Source: Apophysomyces variabilis (taxonomy: Eukaryota > Mucoromycota > Mucoromycetes > Mucorales > Mucoraceae). From it: a stretch of 64,000 bases of DNA. Under the pieces are notes generated by a model. That model was not told the origin of the DNA. It was given only the letters and a program-made list of their open reading frames with translations, and searched no databases. This document shows positions 48,696 to 60,844 of this stretch, in pieces. The stretch spans positions 567,149-631,148 of the forward strand of contig MZZL01000391.1 of the NCBI GenBank assembly GCA_002749535.1, read 5' to 3'. Every line of letters begins with the position of its first letter. Within the stretch, counting starts at the first letter, position 1. A program made the translations under genes and the position numbers.

Positions 48696-51600
48696 ATGGC
48701 AAGGAAGACAAAAAAGCATACATCTAATCGTGGTTATGCCACCTCATCCTTGCCCTCCAAACAAGTTACTGCTCTAAATGAGACACCAGCAGTGGGAGAA
48801 TCCGCGTCTGACACGTCAACTGTCCGACATAAAGACAATGTTGCCAAAGACATGCGATTGAATGAAGAATTAAAAGATCATGTCTTGACATTAGTTAAGC
48901 GGTTCGACTCGTTAAATGAACGGAAAGCACAAAAGGCCTTGGATATGATGTCCCAAGAAGAACATCACCGACTTGAACAGAAATCGTTTGCTCTTCCCTC
49001 GGAACTTGAGCATGAATTGCTTCAAGTCCTAAAAACAGAAGGAAACATAAACAAATCTCGTAAGCAAAGTCTACCTGTTTTATCACTTGAGTTGACACTG
49101 TCTTGTCTCGCTTTTCAGCGGTAGTCGTATCATCTGCATCTCAAGTATTTCGTGAAGATGAGAAAGACAAAACCATTGAACAGCTAGATCTCATTTATCG
49201 CACATTACTCAAACTCGGGTTCCACGCAGCTGATATTGAACAATCACTGGGAGCTAGTCTTTCCTTACAGCTGCAGGACCATCTAGACTGGGTAAAGGGC
49301 GTTTGTGCTTCGATGCAGCATTCTAAATACAGTTTCTCCAGCTATGTATTAATGTCCCTTACGAAAGAATGCCTGTGGGCTTGTTCGATAAGTACTATAC
49401 TGAAAATGGTTCGTACGTTGGTTGTAGAACTTAATGCTTATACTCATGGCTCATTCTCAGATACCACAATTGAGACCGTATATTACGGTGGAAAAGATGT
49501 ATGTATCGCAAATGCTTTACAAATGGTGTAATTAATTTATTCCTTTTAGTCTTCTGTCAAAGCCGAAGACCAGACGCCTCGTCACGTAGCTCAACCTGCT
49601 GAGCCAATACAGGTAGCGTCGACTCTTAAGGCTAAAGGCGCTGATGAGATCAACGATGACTACAAATCACGAATTATGCGTGCAGCACAACAATATATGG
49701 TAGCTGTTTCAAAGGTTAACAGGTGTATAAGCTAAGGAAAGAAACTTCATCTATAGGAGGAAGATGAAGAACAGGAAAATGTGAATGAAAAGCATGCTAG
49801 GCTTAAATTTGAAATGTCCACACTTGAACAGCAGTTGCCTTCCAAGAAGAAAGGGAAAAAGGGCAAGAAGCATGTAGACACTCAATTGACAGATACAGAA
49901 TTGATAAAACTGCAAAAGAAGATTCAGGATATTCAGCAGACCCTGTGTAACATTGAAGCAGATTGGGAGTATGACAAGGCTAAAGCAGCAGAACTATACA
50001 TCGCGCACAAGCAAAAAGCTGCAAAGGAACGAGAAGACAGATGTCAAAATCCGGAGACGTCTGTGGGTCATATATCAGATCCTGCTACTGAGGCTGTTGT
50101 TAAACCAGAGCTAATGAAGGAGGAAGAAGAAGACGAATATGGCCTTCTCGGTGGGCTAATGCTGGAACAAATGGAGAACAATGAGGTTGGTGCTAGTCAT
50201 TCTGTTGTAACGTGGGACGTGGTCAATGTTGTCACCTCGTCCTGGAAAGGCAAATATCCGAAGCATCAGCTTCAAGACCTGTCTAAACGTCATGGCTACA
50301 TAACACAAAAGTACAGCACATCAAACATTGGTAGTGGTTTATGGCGAGCGAGCGTTAGTCTTACTTCGAGATCCCCACAAGATCCATCGGTTACAGTTGA
50401 GATGCCGGAAGGTCTCGCAGCTTCGAATGCCGGTGATGCAGAGCAATTAGCTGCGGTATGCACATATTCAACATGAGTAAGTCCTTAGTGTTTTGATAGA
50501 CAGCAGCATTATTCCATCTGGATCCTGATGCTACTATATATCGAACTATGCCGCAAACTGTGAAAGACCTATGGTTAAAGTGGAAGGATGATAAAGTACG
50601 CACCGGTGTGATATTGCTTGTATTAACCTTTCAATGCTAGGAACAAATGGAAGCCGGTCCGCGACTAGAAGCCGGGCGTAGGCGTATCCAATTTCTATAT
50701 GACTTGCTGGAAACGTCATCTCAACAGCGTAAAACTCGCAATGTATAGATCTTGTTAAGGTTGACCTCCTCTGACTGCTACTCTAGGGAAAGGAACTAAA
50801 GGGAGATGAGTCTAAACTTACAGATCATACTATGCCAATTCTTCGAGAGTCGTTACCCAAGAGAAAAGAGGTATTTTCCAGAGTTCAACAATCGTTTCTG
50901 AAGCGTCTCCAAACTGAGAGATATCAAGGCATGAAAGTACGTACTACCTGCAAGTTATACTATCTTAACCAATTTTCTCTTCCAGAAAAAGCGTGGCGAA
51001 TTACCGGTATCCGCTTACCGCAAGGATATCCTTCGCCTTGTGAAGGAAAATCAAGTGATCATCATTTCTGGTGAAACTGGATGGTAAAGTGGAAATGTGC
51101 GTATTCAGACTATTAATTCTGTAAAAGCGGTAAGAGTACGCAAGTACCCCAGTTTATTGCAGAGGATTTATTACAGAATTCTGCGGAGAATGGCATGGTG
51201 ATTTGTACGCAGGTAAAGTATTGCAAGTAGAGGTTATTTCTACTTAAAATGCCAGTAAAGCCCCGTAGAATCTCAGCTATTTCCATTGCAAATCGCGTAT
51301 CCGCCGAGATGGGTGACAAACCTCACTCGACTGGAAGTCCTGACTCGCTTGTGGGATATCAAATCCGCTTGGAGAGTAAAGCGTCTAAAGAGAATGTCCT
51401 TTTGTTCTGCACTACGGTAATCTATACATCTATCGTTCCTGAGAGTCTATTAACTTGGCACCTTGATTGCAGGGCATATTACTGCGCCGTCTCGAGTCAG
51501 ATCAATATCTTGAAGGCGTTACACATGTTGTGGTAGACGAAGTTCACGAGAGGACCGTTGAAAGCGACTTTCTTCTCATCGTTCTAAAGCGTTTGTGTGT

Positions 51601-54095
51601 TACTCGTCCGAACTTAAGGTATGCATTGATTTTTGATTGTTACTGTTTGGCTTACCGTGACTAGGGTTATACTCATGAGCGCCACTGTGGAAGCACATCG
51701 TTTTTCTTCGTATTTTGGTAATTGCCCTGTTTTGTCAGTACCTGGAAGAACGTTCCCAGTGCAAGTACAGTACCTCGAGGATGTGATTCAAACAACTGGT
51801 ATACAACGCACAATAACCTAGAACATCTTTATAAGTGAGCGATGCTATCTAGGTTATGTTTTGGAAGAAGAATCTCCATATGCCATCAAGCGTGCAAGGG
51901 TTCGTCAAGGTACTGTGACACTTGAATAATTTAACCTGTTCTTATGTGGAATTGTGTAATTTAGACAAAGGATCTGTTGATATATCAGGAAAGCATGGAT
52001 CATCGAAGCGAGTGAGACTTGAGTGGTTTGAAGAAGACACAGATGATGAAGATCCGTACGATTTCGCAAGATACGAATCCAAACTCAAAACAGTTGATAC
52101 AGATGAGGCTGAAAGCAACGATAAATACAGCAAACAGACTTATAAGATGATAAGGCGCATGGATGAATATAGGATTAATTACGATCTTATCTTACAATTG
52201 TTCGAACACATATGTATCAAATCCACAGAATCAGATACGGACATTCCAATGAGCGGAGCCATTTTGGTGTTCTTACCTGGTATGCCGGAGATACGACGAT
52301 TGTATGATTTGCTTTCCGGTCATAGCGTTCTTGGTGACTCTACGCGATTCCTTTTGATTGCTTTGCATTCTACTCTATCCTCGGAGCATCAGGAGCGAGC
52401 CTTTGATATACCTCCTGAAGGTGTACGAAAAATCGTGTTGTCTACGAACATTGCGGAAACAGGAGTTACCATTAGCGATGTCACCATTGTTATCGATACT
52501 GGCATGGCTAAAATTGTGAGGTACGTGACAACTTTCTCGGAAAAGGTTATAATGTACTTTGTTACAGCTATGAAGAGAAAAAGAGGATTACCCGCTTGCG
52601 CCAGACATTTGTTGCCAAGGCAAATGCTCGACAACGACGTGGTCGTGCTGGTCGAGTACAAGAAGGAATTTGCTTCCATCTATTTACACAGGAACGATAT
52701 GATCAAGTATGCTTACAGTATGCTTCCCATGGTCAGATTGCTTACAGGAGGTTAGATGCCGGACTACGAAAAGCCTGAAATATTGAGGTTGCCGTTAGAA
52801 GAGCTGTGCCTGAGGATTAAAGTGTGTAATCTCGGTTCCATTCACGAAGTCTTGGCCGCCGCTCTCGATGCGCCTTCGCAGAAGATGATAGACAACGCCG
52901 TGCAAACCTTGCAAGAGGTGATACAATATGGTAATACCGCTCCTTATTTAATACAGGGTTGATAGGTACAAGCATTGTCTTCGGACGAATCCCAAACATT
53001 GACACCGCTAGGCGCACATCTTGCACACCTACCTGTAGATGTACATATTGGAAAAATGATACTGTTCGGTGCTATTTTCCGATGCCTGGATCCTGTTCTA
53101 ACCGTTGCTGCCTCCCTGAGCTTTAAAAGCCCATTTGTCCGACCCTTTGGGAAGGAATCCGAGGCAGATGCTGCTAGGGAGAAATTTAGATATGGTAAAC
53201 AAATTAATTTTCAAGTGGCAATATATTAAGCACCTATAACAGCCAATTCGGATTTCTGGACGATATATAAAGCGTATTGCAGCTGGAGAGAACACTTACA
53301 ACGAGTGAGACATCAACCCAGATGGACTAAAGAGATGCACAAATTTTGTAGCAAACATTTTCTAAGCCAGCAAAACCTGGAAATGATTGAAGATATGAAG
53401 CAGCAATATCTCGAACTGCTGGTCAGCATTGGATTCGTTAAGCTTGATCAGCAAAAGGCTGTACATCGCTATGAGTTAAAGCGCGCAAACCGCATATGTC
53501 GTGTACCGGGACCGTATGATGCTCATTCCGATAAGGTCGCAGTGGTCAACGCAGCCATTGTCGCTGGATTATATCCGAAAATAGCCGCATATTCTCGCGA
53601 GAAGAATCAGTTCATGACTGATATACTCACAGTTCAAATTCATCCTTCCTCGGTGCTTCATCGTTCTCCGGATATGCTCCAGCACGATTTCCTGACATAC
53701 AACACCATCGTGATGAGCGACAAGGTATATCTCTGGGAAACTGCGTCCATTAAAGCAGCTATTGTGCTGCTCTTAGCAAAAGAAATGGTGATTAAGGTAA
53801 ATGATCAATACTATCGTACTAGTCACTTATAAAGTTGTGTTTTATTCAAAGCACAAAACCCGTTGTGTTGTCCTGGATCGCTGGATTCCTTTTAAGTGCT
53901 ATGCAAGAACAGCCGTGTTACTTAAATTCCTTCGTACAGAACTGGTAATTTGACGAGTTTTTTTTTTGCATATTTTAACCAATGGCTTTTATACAGAACA
54001 ATTGGCTCGCAGCAAAGATGGATACACCCAGCTTGGATTTAACAAACTATGGCCAGGAAATCATGAATGTGTGGATTAAGACATTAGAAGTATAA
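48696..54095 (+). CDS. DHX29: DHX29-like DExH-box RNA helicase
   Basis: DEAH/RHA helicase. DHX29 binds the 40S subunit and helps scanning through structured 5' UTRs. I assembled 22 exons with consistent phase: 48696-49059, 49119-49291, 49342-49420, 49461-49498, 49550-49699, 49757-50455, 50500-50595, 50641-50742, 50787-50936, 50986-51083, 51128-51212, 51261-51416, 51473-51618, 51665-51798, 51853-51909, 51965-52520, 52568-52706, 52756-52917, 52966-53194, 53243-53796, 53852-53944 and 53997-54095 (1,452 aa). DHX29-specific parts are [16 protein letters not shown] and the dsRBD-like TAALFHLDP with [10 protein letters not shown]. Helicase motifs: [14 protein letters not shown] (I), DEVHER (II), SATV (III), [11 protein letters not shown] (V), QRRGRAGR (VI). 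Then [11 protein letters not shown], the ratchet domain and an OB fold. The most certain introns are those inside helicase motifs; exons 3-4 are the least certain. Confidence 0.9.
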
Positions 54096-54520
54096 ATAAA
54101 GTTGAGTCAGAAGATCTTCTACCGAAATATAACAGAGCAATGGCTTCAATCGCGATCCTAATTTAACAGCAGAATGTCTTCCCAGCATCTTTCATTTCCC
54201 TCGTACATAACGGGTAACGCTGTTTTGCTTTGTAGTGCGTACGTTCCTTGACATGCTCCAGAAATCTGGATATTATGATTGTCCGGCACTGATGTGCTTA
54301 ACGGTAACATCAACCAATATGCATGCTGATTCATGGCGAGTTATAAAGACAAATATATCAAAATATGACGCGCAAGATACAATGGCAACTGCTTTGCTGA
54401 TATAGGATACTCTAGTTACAATTTGCTCTTATCTGAACGATTAGAAATAAAGAAGCGAGTTATTAATATATCTATGATAGATTTTTACGTATATCGAACA
54501 AAATATATACATAGATTGCG
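54096..54520. other. Convergent intergenic region
   Basis: 425 bases with the 3' ends of the helicase gene and of surface-protein paralog 3. AATAAA overlaps the helicase stop region (54094-54099). No gene seen. Confidence 0.6.
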
Positions 54521-55703
54521 CTATTGCGGTCGATTTCTGCTGTGAGGTTTGTCGATATGGATTGTCAAGTCATGGTCAGGCTTGATTATATTGGTAGGAG
54601 TATCAGGTTTGTAGGAAGGTATATCGCCTGGCTGTTGTACTAGGGTCTTTGTGTGAGTTACTGGTTCGTCACTGTACTTGTAGCCTGACTCAGAAAAATT
54701 GGGGGCATGATTGACTCCATAAGTTTGCCATTCGTAGGGATATGTATGGCTTGTTGGTGTTGTGTTTAATGCAACTGGTGACGGTGCAGAAACAGCAGGA
54801 TGGTGATTCGTATAAGGAGTTTGGGATTGGTCTGAATGGTACACTGTATTCATTGGTGAAGTGCTGACCGCGTCATGATGAGAACTGTATGGGCGATCTT
54901 GCGAAATATAGGGCCGGTCTTTGGAGATATACGGGCTAGCTTGAGAGAAGTACGGGCGATCTTCATATACTATATTCGATGCCTGCTTTCTGCCATAATC
55001 TTGCATGCAGCAGAATCTCTGAACAAAAAAAATAAGAAAATGCTTATAGCAAGCAATAGCTACTTACACGAATAAAATAGGCTGAAGCTAGTGTGGTAAG
55101 AAGACCACCAACTGAGATGACCACGATAACAGGAATTGGTAATGCCAGGCCTTTGGGCTGTATAGGATTTCTAGGCCAGGAGTACTCGTCGTCATCATTT
55201 GGACGAGGTGCGATGGAGGGGTAGCTAGGTGGATAAGGGTCTACCGGAGACTTAGGAAGAGGGCTACTGATGGGACCAGTAGGCTGAGGAGTACCCGTGG
55301 GCATAGTGGGGTTACTAGCGGTGCTAGAAGGCACTGGCCCTGGAACCCAATCTCCGAAAAGAGGACGAATAGTCATAGGACCGTAATTGGCACGAGATGA
55401 TGAGGCGCCGCAGCTAGCCACGACCCAATAATTATTTCCAGGAGTTACGTTAGGAATCTTAGTAATGATGTCCTTTGTAGCTCGGTTAGCTTGGATGGTG
55501 TTCTCCAGCACACGCGGATTATACAAGCTATCCCCAGATTGTATTGCTAGTTCTATGGTCATCATGCCGCAGTCAGTGGGAGGATCGCTCCATTCGAGCC
55601 ATAGAGTCATCCCTGCGTTAATCTGTGCATCTTCAAATTTAGGCTGGATCGAAAATGCCCAAGTGTGAAGGACCAGCGATAACCATAATAGAATCTGTAT
55701 CAT
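54521..55703 (-). CDS. Kre9/Knh1-like type I surface protein with Tyr/Pro-repeat tail (paralog 3)
   Basis: Predicted 377-aa type I membrane protein from exons 55703-55068 and 55018-54521. A signal peptide (LLWLSLVLHTWAFS) is followed by a Kre9/Knh1-like domain (MTLWLEWSDPPTDCGMMTIE, NYWVVASCGASSSRANYGPM). Unlike its paralogs, a Pro/Ser/Thr-rich stalk of about 60 residues (PTMPTGTPQPTGPISSPL) leads to the helix (IPVIVVISVGGLLTTLASAY). The helix ends in RRFCC, two juxtamembrane Cys that could be acylated. The cytoplasmic tail contains four near-repeats of RPY/SPY plus (F/I/S)S (DRPYFSQ, SPYISK, DRPYISQ, DRPYSSH) and more Tyr/Pro motifs. No intron separates ectodomain and helix here. Function unknown; a sensor or adaptor role is inference. 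Confidence 0.75.
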
Positions 55704-56205
55704 TCGTCCAATAGATACCGGGAAAATGAAGCGATTATAAGTGCGTAGCTGAGTGAAGTAAAAGAGAGAAAACCCTCAGTAAACACAAAGGAAAAAAGTT
55801 CTTGATTCAAGTGTTGTAGCTGGTAGTACAACGGATTATATAGCCGTAAGATACATGGGCTGGTAGGTAAAAAGGTACACTTCTAGTTATAATGTTATTC
55901 AGACTTATTACCTCTTGAGGACCATAAGAGCAATTCCCAAGCGCATTATGTGTTGATATTTCTCGTAGATCACTTGTAAACTAGAATAGTTCGATCTGCC
56001 CCGTGTGGCAGTCGGAAAAGGAAAGCTGTGAAAGCCAAATTTTTCAAATACCGCTAGTGGCACAATTGCTGATTTCCTTTCATTGCACGTGGGATAATCC
56101 CTGGTATGCGATGACCTGCATCGCTGTATGCTTTATTTGCTGATTGAAACCGGGCTCAGACAATTTCCCAATTGAGGTAAACTTTAACATTAGTGCCTTA
56201 TTAGG
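55704..56205. other. Intergenic region between surface-protein paralogs 3 and 4
   Basis: 500 bases holding the promoter of paralog 3 (TATA-like tatata near 55837 on the minus strand) and the 3' end of paralog 4. No further gene. Confidence 0.5.
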
Positions 56206-57325
56206 TCATGACACTGCGTGAGGTTTCTGTATTTCCTGTCGGCCTTCTTCGCTTTCAGTTTTTGCTAGGTGTGCGTTTTCTGTCGGTTTGCTGAGCTGAC
56301 CAATTGGATAAGGTGCAATTAATGCTGTAGTAGAAAAGAAAGGAAGAAAAGCTGTTTCTGGAGGAGCAGAAGCGGCGTTTGTTGATGGTGCTGGTGACAA
56401 TGGAGGTGGTGGTGGATAAATGTATTGTAGATGCGATTTATCGTCGCTTGCATACGGTGCATGGAGCTCTCCGGGATATAGATACGGATTGAACGCATAA
56501 GGTGCAATGACAGGGGAGAATGGAGGTGGAAGTGTACTTGGCGTGGGCGAGTTAAGCATGGGGCTTGTCGATGGCGGTGTAGATGTCTGCTTAGGCGAAG
56601 ATGAAGAAGAAAGTGAAGATGGTGCTGAAGACTGCATGCTTTTTTTGTCGTCATTGCAATTGGATGGTTTGAGAGTACTGTCATCCGATAACTCGTATTT
56701 CGACTGTTTCCGTTTCTTGTAAAATACGTAAAATCTCTAGTAATAAATGAAAATCATAATTAGCTCATCTTACAAGAGAGAAGCGCTCGTAAATACCCAT
56801 AGCAACAGTGCGACAATGGCAAGATAGGCTACACCACCTACTGCAGCTCCAATAATAGCCTGTTTAGACAAGGGATCTTTATAATAGATGCATTCGCCGG
56901 ATGGAAGCTGATGTTTGCCTGAGGGTTAGCCGGGTTTACACATTGTTGATCTATTTACTTACAGGATCGACAAAAGTAAACGCCCCAAAGACAGCTTTAG
57001 ACAAGGATAAATCGTTGCCTTGGGCTAGCAGCCAATATGAATTACCGGTGTTCACTGTGTGCGGCCATATGAAAGTATAGTCCTCTGCACCAGGCATAAC
57101 GTTACTGGCAAGTTCCGATACAGCCATGGCATTTTCGTACTCGAAACCTTCGAGTAAGATCAAAGAAATCTTTGTGATATTGCTGTTTACGTTGGTCCAA
57201 CGGACCGTAGCCTCGTCGCCAGCGTAACGAAAAGCATTTTCAGACCGCAAGCTGATTGACAAAGAGAATGTACGATTGATGGTAAGTAATAATTGAAAGA
57301 TCAATAGAAAGGTTGCAATTCGCAT
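56206..57325 (-). CDS. Kre9/Knh1-like type I surface protein with Pro/Ser tail (paralog 4)
   Basis: Predicted 334-aa type I membrane protein. Exons 57325-56963 (121 codons), 56907-56797 (37 codons) and 56736-56206. The ATG at 57325 opens a signal peptide (RIATFLLIFQLLLTI). The domain carries ATVRWTNVNSNITKISLILL, FIWPHTVNTGNSYWLLAQGN and KAVFGAFTF, closest in pattern to paralogs 1 and 2. Exon 2 gives a linker with one Cys (SGECIYYKDP) and the helix (AIIGAAVGGVAYLAIVALLL). Exon 3 starts with a basic stop-transfer run (RFYVFYKKRKQSKYE), followed by a Ser/Pro/Thr-rich tail with Tyr-Pro motifs (YAFNPYLYPGELHAPYA, YIYPPPPP). The 111-nt exon 2 has the same length as in paralog 1. Confidence 0.77.
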
Positions 57326-60052
57326 TTCGTAGAAAGGGAAAAAAGAAAAGCAAAGAAAAAAAAAACGATCCAAAGCATCCGTTACTTTGGGTTTTTGTTT
57401 GATATGAATTTTTGACTACAGACAGGCAGGTGTAACATGAACGAAAATACAGTGGTTTAAAGCAACACCCGCTCTTTAAACGCAATTAAAGCTATACCTA
57501 AATATTTCGCACATATAATTCCTTGAAGTATTATTCCACCCATTACTAGCATTGAATACGGCCAGTTAAGAATACATATTCTGTGCAGGATTAGGTACTA
57601 TTAACGCCGGGCCATTGCACGGTGCAGAGACAAAGTTACCCACACAAAGCCAGACAAAGTGAGTACCTTTATGGACACTGAATTTGATGAACCGTATACA
57701 TCCATTCTGAATATAACATGGTGTTTCTTTAGCACAATGAATGTCAACAACTAATCTTATCTGTCTGTTTTAGCTATGAGAAACATGAAAAGATGAACAC
57801 AAATGTCTTGGCAGGTCTGACTTTCCTCTAATATCTGTTGAGACCTATTTACAGGAATTTTTGCCTAGCACTTTGGGTGTCCCACCTATATTTCACTGAT
57901 GAGCAGGATTAGCTGACTTTCTGAATATTAACTTTGCTCCAGTTCAACAGTAAATTATCCCTTGGTTTACAATGCGAATTACCTTTGCTTATATATGGAG
58001 TCAAGGCGTAGAGCGTACAGATTCTATAGTTTGTAGAGGTCTTGGCTCTGTGTTCTTTCTGATGGTCAGATCCAATTAAATCGGGGTCCACTGGGGGAAA
58101 AGTAGTAATCCTATCTCCGACGGCTATATATAATCTGCGATGGTAGATTTTCTGCAGCTACATTACTCGAAGGGGCACCTGCGCAAATAAAAACCAAAGC
58201 TTCACAATCCTCTAGTTATGGAAGATCGCTGAATCTCTGTGCAACTCCAACTGTCGTGCGGCATAGCCTGTATAGCTCCGTTCGTGCAAAGCTTTGTTCT
58301 TGCTTGGATGATAGAACTACCGTTATCTAAACGAAACTGCAATTGCCGTTCAAGTCATAATTTCACTTAAAGACAAACTGCGGTTCGTGCTGTGCATATT
58401 TCAATCCGCTATGGCACAATGCGGTAATTCTAATTTTGTGCCGAATATGAGCGACATCCAAATGCACTCTGAATAGTATAGACAATTGATAAATTTGAGC
58501 TAGTTGATATGCATTTGTTCGGACAAAAATATGGAAGCCATAATTTGTGCCAGTTTTAATTCTTCTTACTGACTCCCTTAGTTGACTTGCGATATTAGAT
58601 TAGCATAGGGATAAAACTAATAATGCTTTGCTTTGTATGAAAGCTATTGTGATGATGTCTGCATTTCATCAAGCCCAAGGCAGGAGACAGGCAATAGCCG
58701 AACCTGCTTTTGCGATTAGAGCAAGTTGTCATTTAATTGCAATTGCGAAAGTGGACGAGCACATCTTGGCTTGCCTAAAAGGCTTTATTGTACAATACAT
58801 CATTTAAGCCAACCTTAGTGGTCCATGGTAAAGTTTAATTAACGACAGGTATTGAGTTGCACGCATCTATAATCTTTCTTTGCAACCATGAAATATACGC
58901 CGACTTTGGAGCATAGTTTTAACAGCTTATATGTCGCCAATTTAGCTTGCTAGAACAAATTCTCCACCCCATTCTTAGCTTACATAACTTAGTTTGTCTT
59001 TTCTATTGCTACTGATCCGGTGATTCTCTAGTTATTAAGCAGCAGATACCATTTACAAGAAAACAAATGCATCTTTAATCATGTCATAGTGGTACATGCA
59101 AAAGCCGCAAGGAATATTATCTGTTGGATATAAGAGGCTGCTAGACTTCCGATATCAGAATTTCTTGTCGATATGTTCTACGAGAATTAATGCAACCAGA
59201 ATCAAAGCGTTTGCAAGCCAAATGACAAATGCATGTTACCATGACCTTAGCACTTTACCTTGGCGAATTTGAAAGAAAGGTCTCTCCGTACATTCAAAGT
59301 GATATGGGGTAGATGTTAGGCAGGCTAAAGGATAGATAGACTCAAATGAATTGCTCTGTATACGAATTCTTTCAGTATGCTTGTTAAACAACGTTTGTGG
59401 GAGAGCGCAGAATGGGAAAACAAAACCATTAGATATTTCTCTCTAGATGGGCTGCATCATAGTTCCATTGATCGATGTCAGCGTTAGAAGTGCATGAACT
59501 AATCCCTTATAATGGATGCATAGAATGATGTGAAGTCTCTCTCACGTAGATAGGTTATATGTATAATGCAAGGCTTGGTCATGAGTTGAAGTATAAAGGA
59601 ATATCCTCCCAATTGATTTCTAAAGCTAAGCAACCATATCTCGCTCTTTGACAGACCCGAATACCATGTTCGACGACCCGATATTCCTGTGTTTTTGTAT
59701 TCCGAGAGTTACCGATTAAGGGCAGGTTTCCGGTCCCACAAGATGTATGCTAATGGACTTATATAGCACGTTCCAACATTAGGTATGCGTTATGTGCGGT
59801 ATAGAGCAGACTCAGTGACTGAATCGCAGCACTCCCAGCTATTTCATCGAAAGGGATTTCATTTCCTATAAAAGATAAGTAGTCGTTGTGGGAAGGGGGT
59901 TTTCCGAGGGGTTTCCCCGAACCGGCTCTATTTGGGCAATCTGAGTGGATGGTAAGTCGCCTTCAGCTTCTTTGGTCACACGCTTACGGGTTCATCTCCT
60001 TTTCTTTTTTTTTTCTTTAGACTTTCTTTCATCCCATTCATCTAGTTTTAGA
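57326..60052. other. 2.7-kb gene-poor region and Ras promoter
   Basis: AT-rich with no recognisable protein frame or RNA gene. The right end has a TATA box at 59867 and a C/T-rich tract near 59990-60020 just before the Ras ATG. Confidence 0.5.
59867..59873 (+). promoter_or_regulatory. Candidate TATA box of the Ras gene
   Basis: TATAAAA about 180 bases upstream of the Ras ATG, followed by a pyrimidine-rich leader. Confidence 0.45.
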
Positions 60053-60844
60053 ATGTCGAAAACCGCTTCTTGCGTTGTACGGGAGTATAAACTCGTCATG
60101 GTTGGTGGAGGTGGTATGTAGCCGACGATATTTGCAACCAAAGTCTAAGATCAGCTAGGTGTCGGTAAATCGGCCTTGACAATCCAGTTCATTCAGTCCC
60201 ATTTTGTGGATGAATACGACCCAACCATTGAAGGTTCGAATAAAAAAGGAAGACAACGATAAAAAAAAGGCTTAACAGACCGCACTGAAATAATTCTTTC
60301 ACCAGATTCTTACCGCAAGCAATGCCTTATCGATTCAGAGACCGCCCTTTTGGATGTGCTTGATACGGCGGGTCAAGAGGAATATAGGTTAGAAACAATA
60401 AAAAAAGAAAAAGAAAAAATATGTTTTTGACTCACTTACTCGGATAGTGCAATGCGTGAGCAGTATATGCGTAATGGAGAGGGGTTTTTGCTTGTCTATT
60501 CCATTACGTCTCGCATGTCATTTGATGAAATCGCAACTTTTTACCAACAAATATGTCGTGTAAAAGATCGTGATTATTTCCCAATGGTATTGGTTGCTAA
60601 CAAAAGCGATTTGGAGATGGACCGTCAAGTATCCAGTCAAGAAGGACGTGATCTAGCGAGACGATTTGGCTGTCGTTTCGTTGAGACATCAGCTAAGCAA
60701 CGGATTAATGTGGATTTCGCTTTTTATGAAGTCGTACGAGATATCCGACGTTATAACAAAGAACAAGACCCACGCAAATCAGACAATGGTGGCATTCATG
60801 ATGCACCTGATGGAAACTCGGACAAATGCTGTGTTCTAATGTAG
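60053..60844 (+). CDS. RAS: Ras small GTPase
   Basis: GTP-dependent switch of the plasma membrane, controlling cAMP/PKA or MAPK signalling and morphology in fungi. Exons 60053-60113, 60159-60233, 60306-60387 and 60448-60844 encode 204 aa. G1 is GGGGVGKS, created by the first splice. The effector loop is YDPTIEDSYRKQ, G3 is [18 protein letters not shown]4 is NKSD and G5 is ETSAK. The positions corresponding to Gly12, Gly13 and Gln61 of human Ras are unchanged. The C terminus ends CCVLM: a CaaX box (CVLM, Met-ending and so a farnesylation type) preceded by a Cys that can be palmitoylated. An N-terminal extension of nine residues precedes EYKLVMVG, common in fungal Ras. Confidence 0.95.

Noticed and set aside
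52707..52755. Reading the helicase through 52707-52755 without an intron
   Set aside because: It gives a stop soon after and loses the conserved [15 protein letters not shown] start; splicing restores the family sequence.
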